From the NCBI RefSeq assembly GCF_026241855.1, contig NZ_JAPJDC010000001.1, forward strand, positions 3,038,001 through 3,102,000: a DNA stretch of 64,000 nucleotides. Reading direction: 5' to 3'. Each line of letters begins with the position of its first letter. The stretch's first letter is position 1. This stretch comes from Curtobacterium flaccumfaciens pv. betae. Lineage in GTDB: Bacteria; Actinomycetota; Actinomycetes; Actinomycetales; Microbacteriaceae. Below the pieces are notes generated by a model, which was given only the letters and a program-made list of their open reading frames with translations, did no database searches and was not told the DNA's origin. Of this stretch, positions 24,839-33,299 are shown piece after piece. The position numbers and the translations under genes are program-made.

Positions 24839-25213
24839 CGAATCGAACTGTCCGACGCCGAGGTCGACCGGGTGTTCCACGCACTGGCCGACGCGACCCG
24901 TCGTGACATCGTCCGGCGCACGCTCGTCGGGTCGTCGTCCGTGAGCGAGCTCGCGGACGCCTACTCGATGTCGTTCGCCGCCGTCCAGAAGCACGTCGCC
25001 GTCCTCGAAGGAGCCGGACTCGTGAGCAAGGAGGCCCGCGGCCGCACCCGCATCGTGCGCGCCGAACCGGAGCAGCTCGACCGGGTCCGTGATCTCCTCG
25101 ACGCCTACGGCCGCCTCTGGCACAGCCGGATGAACCGCCTGGGCGACCTGCTCGACGGCGACGCGTCCGGACACCCAGCACCAGACGACCCCCGACGACA
25201 CCAGGAGCGATGA
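24830..25213 (+). CDS. ArsR-family winged-helix repressor
   Basis: 127 residues. DRVFHALADATRRDIVRR opens the family, SVSELADAYSMSFAAVQKHVAVLEGAGLV is the HTH with its recognition helix, and KEARGRTRIVRA is the wing. There are no Cys residues, so it is not a metal sensor. It belongs to the ArsR group that is paired with SRPBCC/AHSA1 proteins. It is co-transcribed with the next gene (ATGA overlap) and its start codon lies inside a perfect palindrome, so the pair is most likely self-repressed. The first five residues are encoded by half of the operator. Confidence 0.88.
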   Translation: MVVRIELSDAEVDRVFHALADATRRDIVRRTLVGSSSVSELADAYSMSFAAVQKHVAVLEGAGLVSKEARGRTRIVRAEPEQLDRVRDLLDAYGRLWHSRMNRLGDLLDGDASGHPAPDDPRRHQER

Positions 25214-26196
25214 TGCCCACCACGTCCGTCCACACCGATCCCGACACCCTCTCGATGACCCTCGTCGCCGAGTTCCCCGTCCCCGTCGAACGCCTCTGGG
25301 CCGCCTTCGCCGACCCGCGCCAGCTCGAGCGGTTCTGGGGACCGCCCGGGTTCCCCGCGACGTTCACGACGTTCGACCTGCGCCCCGGCGGCCGTGCCGA
25401 CTACCGGATGACGTCCCCGCAGGGCGAGCGGTTCCACGCCGTCTGGCAGGTCACCGAGGTCGACGAGCCCCGCCGCATCGTCTTCCGTGACCTGTTCACC
25501 GACCCCCAGGGCACGGTCGACGAATCACTGCCCGCGGGCGAGACCGTGTTGTCGTTCGGCCCGGCCGACGACGGCTCGCGGGTCACCGTGGTGTCCTCGT
25601 TCGCCTCGGCCGCCGACCTCGACGCGATGCTCCAGATGGGCATGCTCGAGGGCTACCAGCAGGCGTTCGGCCAGCTCGACCGGGTGCTCGCCGACCTGCG
25701 CGAGTGGGCGCTGGGTGCGGGCACCGAGACCGAGGTCCTCGACGACACCCACGTCCGGATCACCCGGGCGTTCGCGGCGCCGCGGCACCTGCTCTGGCGG
25801 GCACACACCGAGCCCGACCTGGTGCGCCGGTGGCTGCTCGGCCCCGACGGGTGGGAGATGACGGTGTACGAGAACGACCTGACCCCGGGCGGCGTGTTCC
25901 GGCAGGCCTGGGCGCCGACGGGTGACACCGAGGGTGAGCCCTTCGGGTTCGAGGGCGAGAACCTCGTCGTCGAACCCGAACGCCGGATGGTGTCGACCGA
26001 GCGCATGACCGGGGCGCCCTTCCCGCCGAACACGAACGACCTGCAGTTCGACGAGGACGACGGCGTCACGCTCATGACGCTGCTCGTCACCTACCCGGAC
26101 CGCCAGCAGCGGGACGCGATCCTCGCGACCGGCATGACGGAGGGCATGGAGGCCAGCTACCGGCGGCTGGAGCGCGAGGTCCTGTCCGCAGCGTGA
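25210..26196 (+). CDS. Tandem AHSA1/SRPBCC-domain protein
   Basis: 328 residues made of two START-like AHSA1 domains. Domain 1 (about 12-155) has PVPVERLWAAFADPRQLERFWGPPGFP and domain 2 (about 170-325) has FAAPRHLLWRAHTEPDLVRRWLLGPDGW. These are two versions of the same opening helix and strand. AHSA1 proteins hold a large hydrophobic pocket; in bacteria they are often encoded with an ArsR repressor and their ligands are mostly unknown. An internal duplication of a single-domain ancestor is likely. Translation is coupled to the ArsR gene. A second ATG at 25213 is also possible. Confidence 0.88.
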   Translation: MMPTTSVHTDPDTLSMTLVAEFPVPVERLWAAFADPRQLERFWGPPGFPATFTTFDLRPGGRADYRMTSPQGERFHAVWQVTEVDEPRRIVFRDLFTDPQGTVDESLPAGETVLSFGPADDGSRVTVVSSFASAADLDAMLQMGMLEGYQQAFGQLDRVLADLREWALGAGTETEVLDDTHVRITRAFAAPRHLLWRAHTEPDLVRRWLLGPDGWEMTVYENDLTPGGVFRQAWAPTGDTEGEPFGFEGENLVVEPERRMVSTERMTGAPFPPNTNDLQFDEDDGVTLMTLLVTYPDRQQRDAILATGMTEGMEASYRRLEREVLSAA

Positions 26197-26200
26197 CCAG

Positions 26201-26252
26201 CAGACGGACGGGAGGCCCGTGGCGGCGCCGCCACGGGCCTCCCGTCCGTCTG
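26201..26252. terminator. Family C 52-bp perfect palindrome, bidirectional terminator
   Basis: Positions 26201-26226 and 26227-26252 are exact complements (CAGACGGACGGGAGGCCCGT...), with no loop. It lies between the convergent AHSA1 gene and mvaS, five bases after the first stop, and should form the same hairpin in either transcript. It is the most perfect copy of the GGAGGCCCGTGG family. Just after it, AGGACGCCTCGT occurs twice (26267 and 26287). Confidence 0.8.
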
Positions 26253-26283
26253 CGGTGTCCGGTCCAGGACGCCTCGTGCCGGT

Positions 26284-27435
26284 CTAGGACGCCTCGTAGT
26301 GCCGCGCGCCACCGCGCACGCCCGCGAAGCGGAACGGCGCGGTCGTGACGCGCGGACGCTCGACGTCCTCGCTGGTGGCGGCACCCGCGGCGTGCAGCGC
26401 GCGGTACGCGTCGACCGTCAGCGGGACCCGTGCCTCGAGCAGCGACCGCACACGACCCGCACGACGGTGCTCGCGGTAGTCGGGCCGGACGGTGCCGGTG
26501 ATGAGCTCACCGACGCTGCCCGAGCCGTAGCTGAACAGGCCGAGCCGCTCCCCCGCCAGGTCGTCGTCCAGGTCGAGCAGCGCTGCGAGCCCGATCCAGA
26601 GCGACGCCGTGTAGGTGTTGCCGGTCTGCCGGTTGTAGGTGAACCCGATCGCCAGGTCGGCCTCGTCGAACGGTGCGCCGACGTGCTGCGTGAGCTTGCG
26701 GTGCGCCTTGATCGCCATCTTGGTGAAGGGCTGGTGGTGCACGAACCGGGCGATGTCGTCGTACGCCGGGCCGCCCTGTTCCGCCAGGTCGTCCCAGGCG
26801 CCGACGAAGGCGTTGACGTACGCGCTCACCGAGAGCCGACCGTCGACCAGCGCGGTGGAGCGGTCGTTCGGCCGCCAGAAGTCGTCGACGTCCGCCGTGT
26901 AGACACCCGCCGCCGGCTCGATCTTGATCAGGTCGGGGTCGGCGGACACCAGGATCGCGGCGGCACCGGCACCCTGGGTCGGCTCGGCCGGGGTGTCGAC
27001 GTCGTACCGGGCGACGTCGGCGGCGATGACGAGCACCCGCTCGTGCGGGGCGCGGGCGACGATGCCGAGTGCGAGCTGCACCGCGGCCATCCCGCCGTAG
27101 CAGGCCTGCTTCAGCTCGACCACGCGGACGGCCTTCGGCAGCCCGAGCAGGCCGTGCACGTACACGCCGGCGGCCTTCGACTGGTCGACGCCGGACTCGG
27201 TGGCGAACAGCACCGTGCGGATGCCCTCGACGCCGTGCCGGTCGATGAGCTCCTTCGCCGCCGCGGCGCCCATCGTGACGATGTCCTCGTCGGGCGCGGG
27301 CACGCTGAAGGCGTCCTGCCCGATGCCGACGTGGTACTTCGCCGGGTCGACGCCGAGCCGCTCGGCCAGGTCGTCGAGCTCGAGCACGTGGTGCCCGGTC
27401 GCGATCGCGATGTCGTGGATGCCGACGCCGGTCAT
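26284..27435 (-). CDS. mvaS: Hydroxymethylglutaryl-CoA synthase
   Basis: 383 residues, the normal bacterial size. It condenses acetoacetyl-CoA with acetyl-CoA to HMG-CoA. The catalytic triad is visible: Glu80 in FATESGVDQ, Cys112 in ELKQACYGGMAAVQ, and His233 in FVHHQPFTKMAIKAHRK. It is the last gene of the five-gene mevalonate operon and overlaps mvaA by four bases (ATGA). The 52-bp palindrome follows 31 bases after its stop. The acetoacetyl-CoA thiolase gene is not in the window and must lie elsewhere. Confidence 0.95.
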   Translation of the reverse strand: MTGVGIHDIAIATGHHVLELDDLAERLGVDPAKYHVGIGQDAFSVPAPDEDIVTMGAAAAKELIDRHGVEGIRTVLFATESGVDQSKAAGVYVHGLLGLPKAVRVVELKQACYGGMAAVQLALGIVARAPHERVLVIAADVARYDVDTPAEPTQGAGAAAILVSADPDLIKIEPAAGVYTADVDDFWRPNDRSTALVDGRLSVSAYVNAFVGAWDDLAEQGGPAYDDIARFVHHQPFTKMAIKAHRKLTQHVGAPFDEADLAIGFTYNRQTGNTYTASLWIGLAALLDLDDDLAGERLGLFSYGSGSVGELITGTVRPDYREHRRAGRVRSLLEARVPLTVDAYRALHAAGAATSEDVERPRVTTAPFRFAGVRGGARHYEAS

Positions 27436-28496
27436 GCCGCACCCCCTGCGGGCTTCGCGCCGCGGCGTTCCATGGCGACGTGGGCGGCCATCAGCTCACC
27501 CGGGTTGGTCTGTGCGGCGAGGAGCGAGAGCTCCCCGCACAGGACGGTCGCGGCGCACAGGGCGGCGAGGCGGCGGGCGTTCCCGCCCGGCGCGCGGTCC
27601 TCGCGGCAGCCGAGGCGCACCAGGGCGTCCTCGACGACGGGCAGGTCCCCGCCCTTGCCGTTGCCGACCGTGCCGACGATCAGGTGCGGCAGCGAGGTCG
27701 CGAAGTACAGGTCGCCGTCGCGGTCCTCGGCGCTCGTGATGCCCTGCGAACCCTCGACGATGTTGGCGGCGTCCTGTCCGGTGGCCAGGTAGAAGCCGAG
27801 CAGCATGTTCGCGTAGTGCGCGTTCGCCGAGCGGATGGCCCCGGCGATCGTCGACCCGATCAGGTTCTTCGCGATGTTGAGCTCGACGATGCGCGCGGTG
27901 CTCGACCGCAGGCGCTTCTCGACGATCTCGCCGGGGATCACGATCTCGGCGATGGTGTTGCGGCCGCGGCCACGGATACCGTTCACCGCGGTGGCCTTCT
28001 TGTCGGTGCAGAAGTTGCCCGACACCGAGACGTACCGCAGGCCCGGCTGCCAGTCCAGGATCGCCGGCAGCAGCTTGTCCGCCGCCTGCGTGACCATGTT
28101 GTGGCCGGAGGCGTCGCCGGTGGTGAACGCGAAGCGCAGGAACAGCAGGTCCCCGACGATCTCCGGGTGCACCTCGATGAGCTTGGCGAACCGGCTCTGT
28201 CCGGACACGATCGCGGCGAGCTCGTCCTGGCGCGCGAGGATCTGGCCCGCGGCGACGTGGGCTGCGGCGGCGCTGTCGGCACGGACCACGACGGAGCGGG
28301 TCATGCGCTCGTCGACGACGGTCGCGACGATGCCGTCCTCGACCATGCGCGAGATGCGGGCACCCCGGCCGACGGACGGCCAGAGCGGCGACTCGTAGGT
28401 GGCGAGGGGGACCTCGTGCTCCCCCTGCACGGTGTTGCCGCTGACGCGGATCGGGCCGACCCACTTGGTGGGGATCGGTGTGAGCAGGTCACTCAT
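27432..28496 (-). CDS. mvaA: Hydroxymethylglutaryl-CoA reductase
   Basis: 354 residues. It reduces HMG-CoA to mevalonate. GNFCTDKKATAVNG carries the catalytic Lys of the DKK motif, FYLATGQDAANIVEGSQ the catalytic Asp, and IVGTVGNGKG the dinucleotide-binding turn. The catalytic His is expected in MAAHVAMERR near the C-terminus. The ATGQDxAN and DKK wording is closer to class I (NADPH, eukaryote/archaea-like) than to class II. It overlaps mvaK2 by eight bases and mvaS by four. GGAG stands seven bases before the ATG, within the end of mvaK2. Confidence 0.94.
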   Translation of the reverse strand: MSDLLTPIPTKWVGPIRVSGNTVQGEHEVPLATYESPLWPSVGRGARISRMVEDGIVATVVDERMTRSVVVRADSAAAAHVAAGQILARQDELAAIVSGQSRFAKLIEVHPEIVGDLLFLRFAFTTGDASGHNMVTQAADKLLPAILDWQPGLRYVSVSGNFCTDKKATAVNGIRGRGRNTIAEIVIPGEIVEKRLRSSTARIVELNIAKNLIGSTIAGAIRSANAHYANMLLGFYLATGQDAANIVEGSQGITSAEDRDGDLYFATSLPHLIVGTVGNGKGGDLPVVEDALVRLGCREDRAPGGNARRLAALCAATVLCGELSLLAAQTNPGELMAAHVAMERRGAKPAGGAA

Positions 28497-29571
28497 CGAG
28501 GGCTCCTTCTGGTGCTCGCACCGCGACGCTGAGGTGTCTGATGTCGTGCGCCTCCCAGGCGCGGTGGATGCCGGCGGGGTCGGTGTCCGCCGGGACGAGC
28601 GCGATGCCGCAGTCGCCGCCGCCGGCCCCGGACGGCTTCGCCGCCCCGCCCGCGGCCTCGACGACGTCGCACAGGGTCGCGAGACGCTCGGTCTCGATCT
28701 GCGACCCGACGGACGCACCGAGGCGCTGCAACAGCCCGCGGGCGCGTCGGAGGGCACCGAGCGTGCGCTCGGCGTCGCCGGTCTGGAGGCCCGTGGTCAG
28801 GTCGTCGACGGCGCTGCGGCTCTCGTCGAGGAACGCCTGGTACCCGCCGTTGCGGTGCCGACGCACCACGTCGACGAGCTTCGTGGTGGACGCGGGCGAG
28901 CCGGTCCAGCCGACGAGCAGCTGCAGGTTCTCGGGAGCGGGCAGCCGCTGGACGTCGAAGCCGTCCCAGGCGTCGGCGTCCGTCAGGATCGCGGACACGG
29001 CGTGGTCGCCGAGCATCGCGGCGAGGCGCTCGCGGTCGGGGGCGCTGTAGCGCAGCCAGCCGCCGAACGTGCTCGCGGCGAGGTCGCCACCGGAGGCCCG
29101 GGGGTTCACCCGGATGGTGGCGAGCAGCGCGACCTGGAAGCGCTGACGCTGCGTCAGGCCGATGCCGTAGAAGCGGTCGAGGGCGCCGACCGTGGCGACG
29201 GTGACCGCGGCCGACGACCCGAGCCCGAACTTCCGGCCGCTGGCGTCGTCCAGTTGGCTCTCGATGCGCAGGTCGTGGAACCGCGGGGCGATGCCGTGCT
29301 CGGCGCGGAGCTTCTCGACCAGGTCGATCGTGGCCATCACGTAGTCGTACGGGTGGTGCTCACGGTCGAGCGCCAGGCCGTCCTCGGCACGGGTCCACGT
29401 GAGCGGCAGGTGTCCGTACTCCTCGGAGTGCACGCTGCCCGCGCCGTGGCCCTCGCGCACCTTCGCCGTGATGGCGCGGTCGAGGGCGATCAGGACGGAC
29501 GGCTGGCCCGGCTCGACGACGGCGTACTCGCCGGCGACGAACAGCTTGCCGTGTGCACGGAACTCGATCAC
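28489..29571 (-). CDS. mvaK2: Phosphomevalonate kinase
   Basis: 360 residues, GTG start in a GTGA overlap with mvaD. GHMP kinase fold: the N-terminal HGKLFVAGEYAVVEPGQPSV, the ATP loop KFGLGSSAAVTVATV, and the C-terminal KPSGAGGGDCGIAL. The opening ending in GEYAVV and the FGLGSSAAV loop separate it from mevalonate kinase. It makes mevalonate 5-diphosphate. The sequence LEARG at 28784 is encoded by a chance match to the family C arm (TGGAGGCCCGTGG). Confidence 0.92.
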   Translation of the reverse strand: MIEFRAHGKLFVAGEYAVVEPGQPSVLIALDRAITAKVREGHGAGSVHSEEYGHLPLTWTRAEDGLALDREHHPYDYVMATIDLVEKLRAEHGIAPRFHDLRIESQLDDASGRKFGLGSSAAVTVATVGALDRFYGIGLTQRQRFQVALLATIRVNPRASGGDLAASTFGGWLRYSAPDRERLAAMLGDHAVSAILTDADAWDGFDVQRLPAPENLQLLVGWTGSPASTTKLVDVVRRHRNGGYQAFLDESRSAVDDLTTGLQTGDAERTLGALRRARGLLQRLGASVGSQIETERLATLCDVVEAAGGAAKPSGAGGGDCGIALVPADTDPAGIHRAWEAHDIRHLSVAVRAPEGALDE

Positions 29572-30569
29572 TGCGCGGACTCCTTCTGGTCGGGATTGCT
29601 CCCGATCTCTTCGGAGCGGAGCACCCGCGCGGCAGGTCCGGTGCCGGACTCGATGACGTCCCCCAGCGACGCGAGCGCCCCGGCGACCGCCGCCCGGTCC
29701 TGCGGCTTCGTGAGCACGACGACGTTCGGGCCCGCGTCGGCCGTGGCGTAGGCCTCGGTGCCACCGGCGCGCAGCTCGGCGACGGCGTCGAACACGGCGA
29801 CGCTGCGGGCGTTGAGGTAGCGGATCGGCGGGAACGCGCCCTCGATCGTCGCGTGCATGCGGAGCGCGTTGCTCTCGGTGATCTCGCCGATGCGGGTGAA
29901 GTCGCCGGCCGCGCAGGCCGTGAGCATGTCGCCGACGGTCTCGGTCGTCGAGGTCACCCAGGCCGGGTAGAAGGGCGACGTCGCGATGGTGCGGCGCATG
30001 GCCTCGCGCGACCCGATCGGCTTCGGTCCGGCGTCGATCGTGACCACGACCATCGCCATCGGCGGGGCCGGGATCGGCTCGGCGAAGGAGCCCTGGTCGT
30101 CGCCCGCGTGCCAGACGGCGACACCGCCGGGGATCGAACGCGTGGCCGAGCCGGAACCGCGACGGGCCAGACGGGACAGGTCGCGCGGCGACAGGTCGAG
30201 GCCGTAGGCCGCGGCAGCGGCGGTCGCCAGTGCGGCGAAGCCGGACGCGCTCGAGGCCAGCCCGGCACCGGTCGGGACCGTGTTCTCGGACACCACCGAC
30301 GCCCGCTCGGACGACCCCGCGAGTTCGCGCACCAGGTCGAGGAACTGCTGCACGCGCACCAGCGCACCGTCGTCGACGACGTGACCGTTCAGCGTGAACG
30401 CGTCACGCGCCTCCCGTCCGCCGTCCACCGTGACGGTGGTCGTCGTCGGGAACACGTCGAGCCCCATCGAGACGCTGCCCGTGGCGGGCAGCGCGAGCTG
30501 CGCGTCCGCCTTCCCCCAGTACTTGACGAGGGCGATGTTGGGGTGCGCGACGGCGGTGGCTGTCAGCAA
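29568..30569 (-). CDS. mvaD: Diphosphomevalonate decarboxylase
   Basis: 333 residues if translation starts at the TTG at 30569. The family N-terminus TATAVAHPNIALVKYWGKAD begins three codons later and no ATG or GTG fits. GGAG stands eight bases before the TTG, and the codon overlaps the mvaK1 stop by seven bases. The ATP loop is VPTGAGLASSASGFAALATA, with the SRLARRGSGSATRSIPGG motif after it. It decarboxylates mevalonate diphosphate to isopentenyl diphosphate, the last step of the pathway. Confidence 0.92.
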   Translation of the reverse strand: MLTATAVAHPNIALVKYWGKADAQLALPATGSVSMGLDVFPTTTTVTVDGGREARDAFTLNGHVVDDGALVRVQQFLDLVRELAGSSERASVVSENTVPTGAGLASSASGFAALATAAAAAYGLDLSPRDLSRLARRGSGSATRSIPGGVAVWHAGDDQGSFAEPIPAPPMAMVVVTIDAGPKPIGSREAMRRTIATSPFYPAWVTSTTETVGDMLTACAAGDFTRIGEITESNALRMHATIEGAFPPIRYLNARSVAVFDAVAELRAGGTEAYATADAGPNVVVLTKPQDRAAVAGALASLGDVIESGTGPAARVLRSEEIGSNPDQKESAQ

Positions 30570-31546
30570 GCGCGGGCTCCGATCGTGGTGGTCCAGGTGG
30601 CTGCGGCCCCTGCGCCGCGGAGTGCGGCCGCGATGCGGTCCGCGTGGTCGTCGTCCGTGGCGAGCGCGAGGACGCACCCGCCCCGCCCGCCGCCGGTGAG
30701 CTTCGCGCCGAGGGCGTCCGCAGCGCGTGCGGCGTCGACGAGCCGGTCCAGGTCGTCACTCGACACGTCGAGTGTGCTGAGCAGGTCGTGCGCGGCGTCC
30801 ATGGTGGCACCCAGACCCTGGGCATCGCCGTCCTCGAGTGTCCCCCGTGCGCGCCGGGCGAGCGCGCCGATCCGGTCGATCACGGCGCCGACACCGACCG
30901 GGTCCTGGTCGTGGCGGGCGCGGACGGCCGAGACGGCCTCGCGGGTGTGCCCGGGGACGCCGGTGTCCGCAACGACGAAGGTGAACCGGGCGCCGAGCGT
31001 GACGGGTTCGATCCGGCCGCCCTCGAACCAGACCGGCGCGGACGCGACGACGCCCCGGGCGTCGAGGCCGGACGGTCGGCCGTGGGCGACGCGCTCGCAC
31101 TCCTGGATGAGCTCGTGGTGGGTCTCGACGTCGAGGGTCTCGCCCAGGGCATCGGCGACGGCGGCGGTCACGGCGGCGGCGACCGCGGCGCTCGAGCCCA
31201 TGCCGCGGGCGGTCGGGACCTCGCTGTCGACCCGGACGTGGAAGTGGCGGTCGGTGACCCCGAAGTGGCGCAGGGTCGCGGTGACGGCGGTGACGGTCGG
31301 CATCACGGCCGCGGGTGCGAGGTCGAGGGGGCCGGTGTGCACGGTCGACTGCAGGCTGTGACCGGGCTGCTCGGCGTCGGCGGCGACCGGCGTGACCGTC
31401 GCCACGACCCGCGCGTCGAGCACCGGCAGGACGAGAGCGGGTGCGCCGTAGACCACGGCGTGCTCACCGATCAGGATCGTCTTGCCGTGGGACGACGCCG
31501 ATCCGTTGCCGGGGGTCGTGGTGTTGTCGAGGTCGCTGCTGGTCAT
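30563..31546 (-). CDS. mvaK1: Mevalonate kinase
   Basis: 327 residues. GHMP kinase: SHGKTILIGEHAVVYGAPAL at the N-terminus, EVPTARGMGSSAAVAAAV for the ATP loop and KLTGGGRGGCVLAL near the C-terminus. It phosphorylates mevalonate and is the first gene of the operon mvaK1-mvaD-mvaK2-mvaA-mvaS. A TAGGCT -10 box 13 bases upstream of the ATG gives a very short leader. The isopentenyl diphosphate isomerase gene (idi/fni), normally needed with this pathway, is not in the operon. Confidence 0.94.
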   Translation of the reverse strand: MTSSDLDNTTTPGNGSASSHGKTILIGEHAVVYGAPALVLPVLDARVVATVTPVAADAEQPGHSLQSTVHTGPLDLAPAAVMPTVTAVTATLRHFGVTDRHFHVRVDSEVPTARGMGSSAAVAAAVTAAVADALGETLDVETHHELIQECERVAHGRPSGLDARGVVASAPVWFEGGRIEPVTLGARFTFVVADTGVPGHTREAVSAVRARHDQDPVGVGAVIDRIGALARRARGTLEDGDAQGLGATMDAAHDLLSTLDVSSDDLDRLVDAARAADALGAKLTGGGRGGCVLALATDDDHADRIAAALRGAGAAATWTTTIGARAC

Positions 31547-31559
31547 CTTGGGTCACGTC

Positions 31560-31565
31560 AGCCTA
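31560..31565 (-). promoter_or_regulatory. -10 box TAGGCT of the mevalonate operon
   Basis: On the minus strand, TAGGCT ends 13 bases before the mvaK1 ATG. The start point would be near 31553. No convincing -35 hexamer is seen at 16-18 bases. Confidence 0.4.
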
Positions 31566-31670
31566 ACCGTCCGGGCCGTCGGCGTGTTCGTCGTGCGCTG
31601 CGGGCGGACCTGGGACGCCGTTCCGGGAGCGCGGCGCACCATCGGGGTCCGCCCACGACGAGGAGCCGCG

Positions 31671-33263
31671 ATGCCGCACGCCTTCCGACCGGACCGCCCG
31701 AACCCGGTCCGACTCGACGTGCTCGCCCGAGCACTCGGCGTCGACGGGCCCGGCGACGGTGCCGGTGGTGGTGCCGCTGGCGGCCCCGGTGCCGTCCCGG
31801 TGGCTGGCCTGGCGCTCGCCACCGACGAGCTCCGGCCGGGGATGCTGTTCGCCGCGCTCCCCGGCCGCGTCACACACGGCGCGCAGTACGCCGAGGTGGC
31901 GCGCGACGCCGGTGCCGCCGCGGTGCTGACGGACCCGGACGGGCAGGCCGCGGCGCGACGGAGCGGGCTGCCGGTCGTCGTCGTGCCCGACGTCCGCGCA
32001 CACCTGGGCGCCGTCGCACGGCTCCTCGCCGGCACGGAATCGCTGTCGTTCCCGCTGTTCGGGGTGACCGGCACGAACGGCAAGACGTCGACGGTGCACC
32101 TGCTCGACGCCCTGATGCGCCGGCTCGGGTGGCGGTCGGCGATCAGCAGCACGGTGGAGCGCCGTGTCGACGACGAGTCGCTGCCGAGTGCGCTGACGAC
32201 ACCGGAGGCCCCCGAACTGCACGCGTTCCTGGCACGCGCCGCCGAACGCGGGGTCGACGGTGCCGCCCTCGAGGTGAGTGCGCAGGGCCTCTCCCGCCAC
32301 CGCACCGACGGCGTCCGGTTCGACGTGGCGGGCTTCACGAACCTGTCACACGACCACCTCGACGACTACGCCGACATGGACGAGTACCTGGCGGCCAAGG
32401 CCCTGCTGTTCACGCCGGCTCGGTCGCGGGCTGGCGTCGTGTCACTCGACTCCCCCGCCGGTCGACGCGTCGTCGAGCGGGCGACGGTCCTGGTGACGAC
32501 GATCTCGACGGACCCCGCGGCCGGGGCCGACTGGACCGTCCTGGTGCGGGAGCAGCGGCCCGACGGCACCCGTTCGAGCCTGACCACACCGGACGGCACG
32601 ACGTTCGACCTCGACCTCCCGCTGCTCGGCGTGCACATGGCGGCGAACGCCGGGCTGGCGGTGGCGATGCTCGCGACCGCCGGGGTGCCCGTCGCGGCCC
32701 TGCTCGACGCGACCGAGGGTCGTCTCGACGTCGTCGTCCCCGGGCGGATGGCGGACGCATCGGCCGCGACCGGGCCTCGTGTCTTCGTGGACTTCGCGCA
32801 CACCCCGGACGCCTTCGCGAAGAGCCTGCAGGCGGTGCGGGCGTTCGCACCGGGCCGGGTCGGGATCGTCCTCGGGGCGGACGGCGACCGGGACCCGAGC
32901 AAGCGGGCGGCGATGGGTGCGGTGTCGGCCGAGGCCGCCGACGTCGTCGTCGTGGCCGACCACCACCCGCGGTTCGAGGACCCGGCCCCGATCCGGGCGG
33001 CCATCGTCGAGGGTGCGCGAGCGAGCGGGCACGACGCGCTGGTCGTCGAGGAGCCGGACCCGGCGCGGGCGATCCGCCGGGCGATCGCCGAGGTCGGTGA
33101 CGACGGGGTCGTGTACTGGGCCGGTCCGGGCCTGACCGACTACCGGGACGTCCGCGGCGTGCACGTGCCCTACTCGTCGTTCCGGGACGCCCAGGCCGCA
33201 CTCGCCGAGGCGGGGCACCTGCCCGGTGCTCGCTGTGAGCTCGCCTGCGAACCGTCGATGTAG
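31671..33263 (+). CDS. MurE-like UDP-MurNAc-peptide ligase, divergent
   Basis: 530 residues. All three Mur ligase domains are present. The N-terminal substrate domain (to about 115) has GMLFAALPGRVTHGAQY. The ATPase centre has FGVTGTNGKTSTVHLLDAL and FTNLSHDHLDDY, with the likely carbamylated Lys in YLAAKALLFTP. The C-terminal domain has VFVDFAHTPDAFAKSL. The amino-acid selecting motif of MurE (DNPR) is replaced by DHHPRFEDP, and the late AGKGHE motif by WAGPGLTDYRD. It may therefore add something other than meso-diaminopimelate, or be a paralogue with a new role. GAGGAG precedes the ATG. It is divergent from the mevalonate operon. Confidence 0.82.
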   Translation: MPHAFRPDRPNPVRLDVLARALGVDGPGDGAGGGAAGGPGAVPVAGLALATDELRPGMLFAALPGRVTHGAQYAEVARDAGAAAVLTDPDGQAAARRSGLPVVVVPDVRAHLGAVARLLAGTESLSFPLFGVTGTNGKTSTVHLLDALMRRLGWRSAISSTVERRVDDESLPSALTTPEAPELHAFLARAAERGVDGAALEVSAQGLSRHRTDGVRFDVAGFTNLSHDHLDDYADMDEYLAAKALLFTPARSRAGVVSLDSPAGRRVVERATVLVTTISTDPAAGADWTVLVREQRPDGTRSSLTTPDGTTFDLDLPLLGVHMAANAGLAVAMLATAGVPVAALLDATEGRLDVVVPGRMADASAATGPRVFVDFAHTPDAFAKSLQAVRAFAPGRVGIVLGADGDRDPSKRAAMGAVSAEAADVVVVADHHPRFEDPAPIRAAIVEGARASGHDALVVEEPDPARAIRRAIAEVGDDGVVYWAGPGLTDYRDVRGVHVPYSSFRDAQAALAEAGHLPGARCELACEPSM

Positions 33264-33293
33264 GTTGCACACAACTGGGTTGCGTGACAGTGT
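33264..33293 (+). promoter_or_regulatory. ohrR promoter with overlapping OhrR operator
   Basis: TTGCAC (33265-33270) and CAGTGT (33288-33293) are 17 bases apart, and the -10 ends six bases before the ATG at 33300, so ohrR is probably leaderless. The palindrome GTTG-CACA-CAAC (33264-33275) and a second GTTGCGTGACA overlap the promoter and are the likely OhrR sites. Confidence 0.55.
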
Positions 33294-33299
33294 GGACGC

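Noticed and set aside
28781..28800. Family C repeat inside mvaK2 (TGGAGGCCCGTGG), and a similar word in oleBC at 53519
   Set aside because: Single arms within well-conserved coding frames without the partner arm; chance matches in GC-rich codons are likely.
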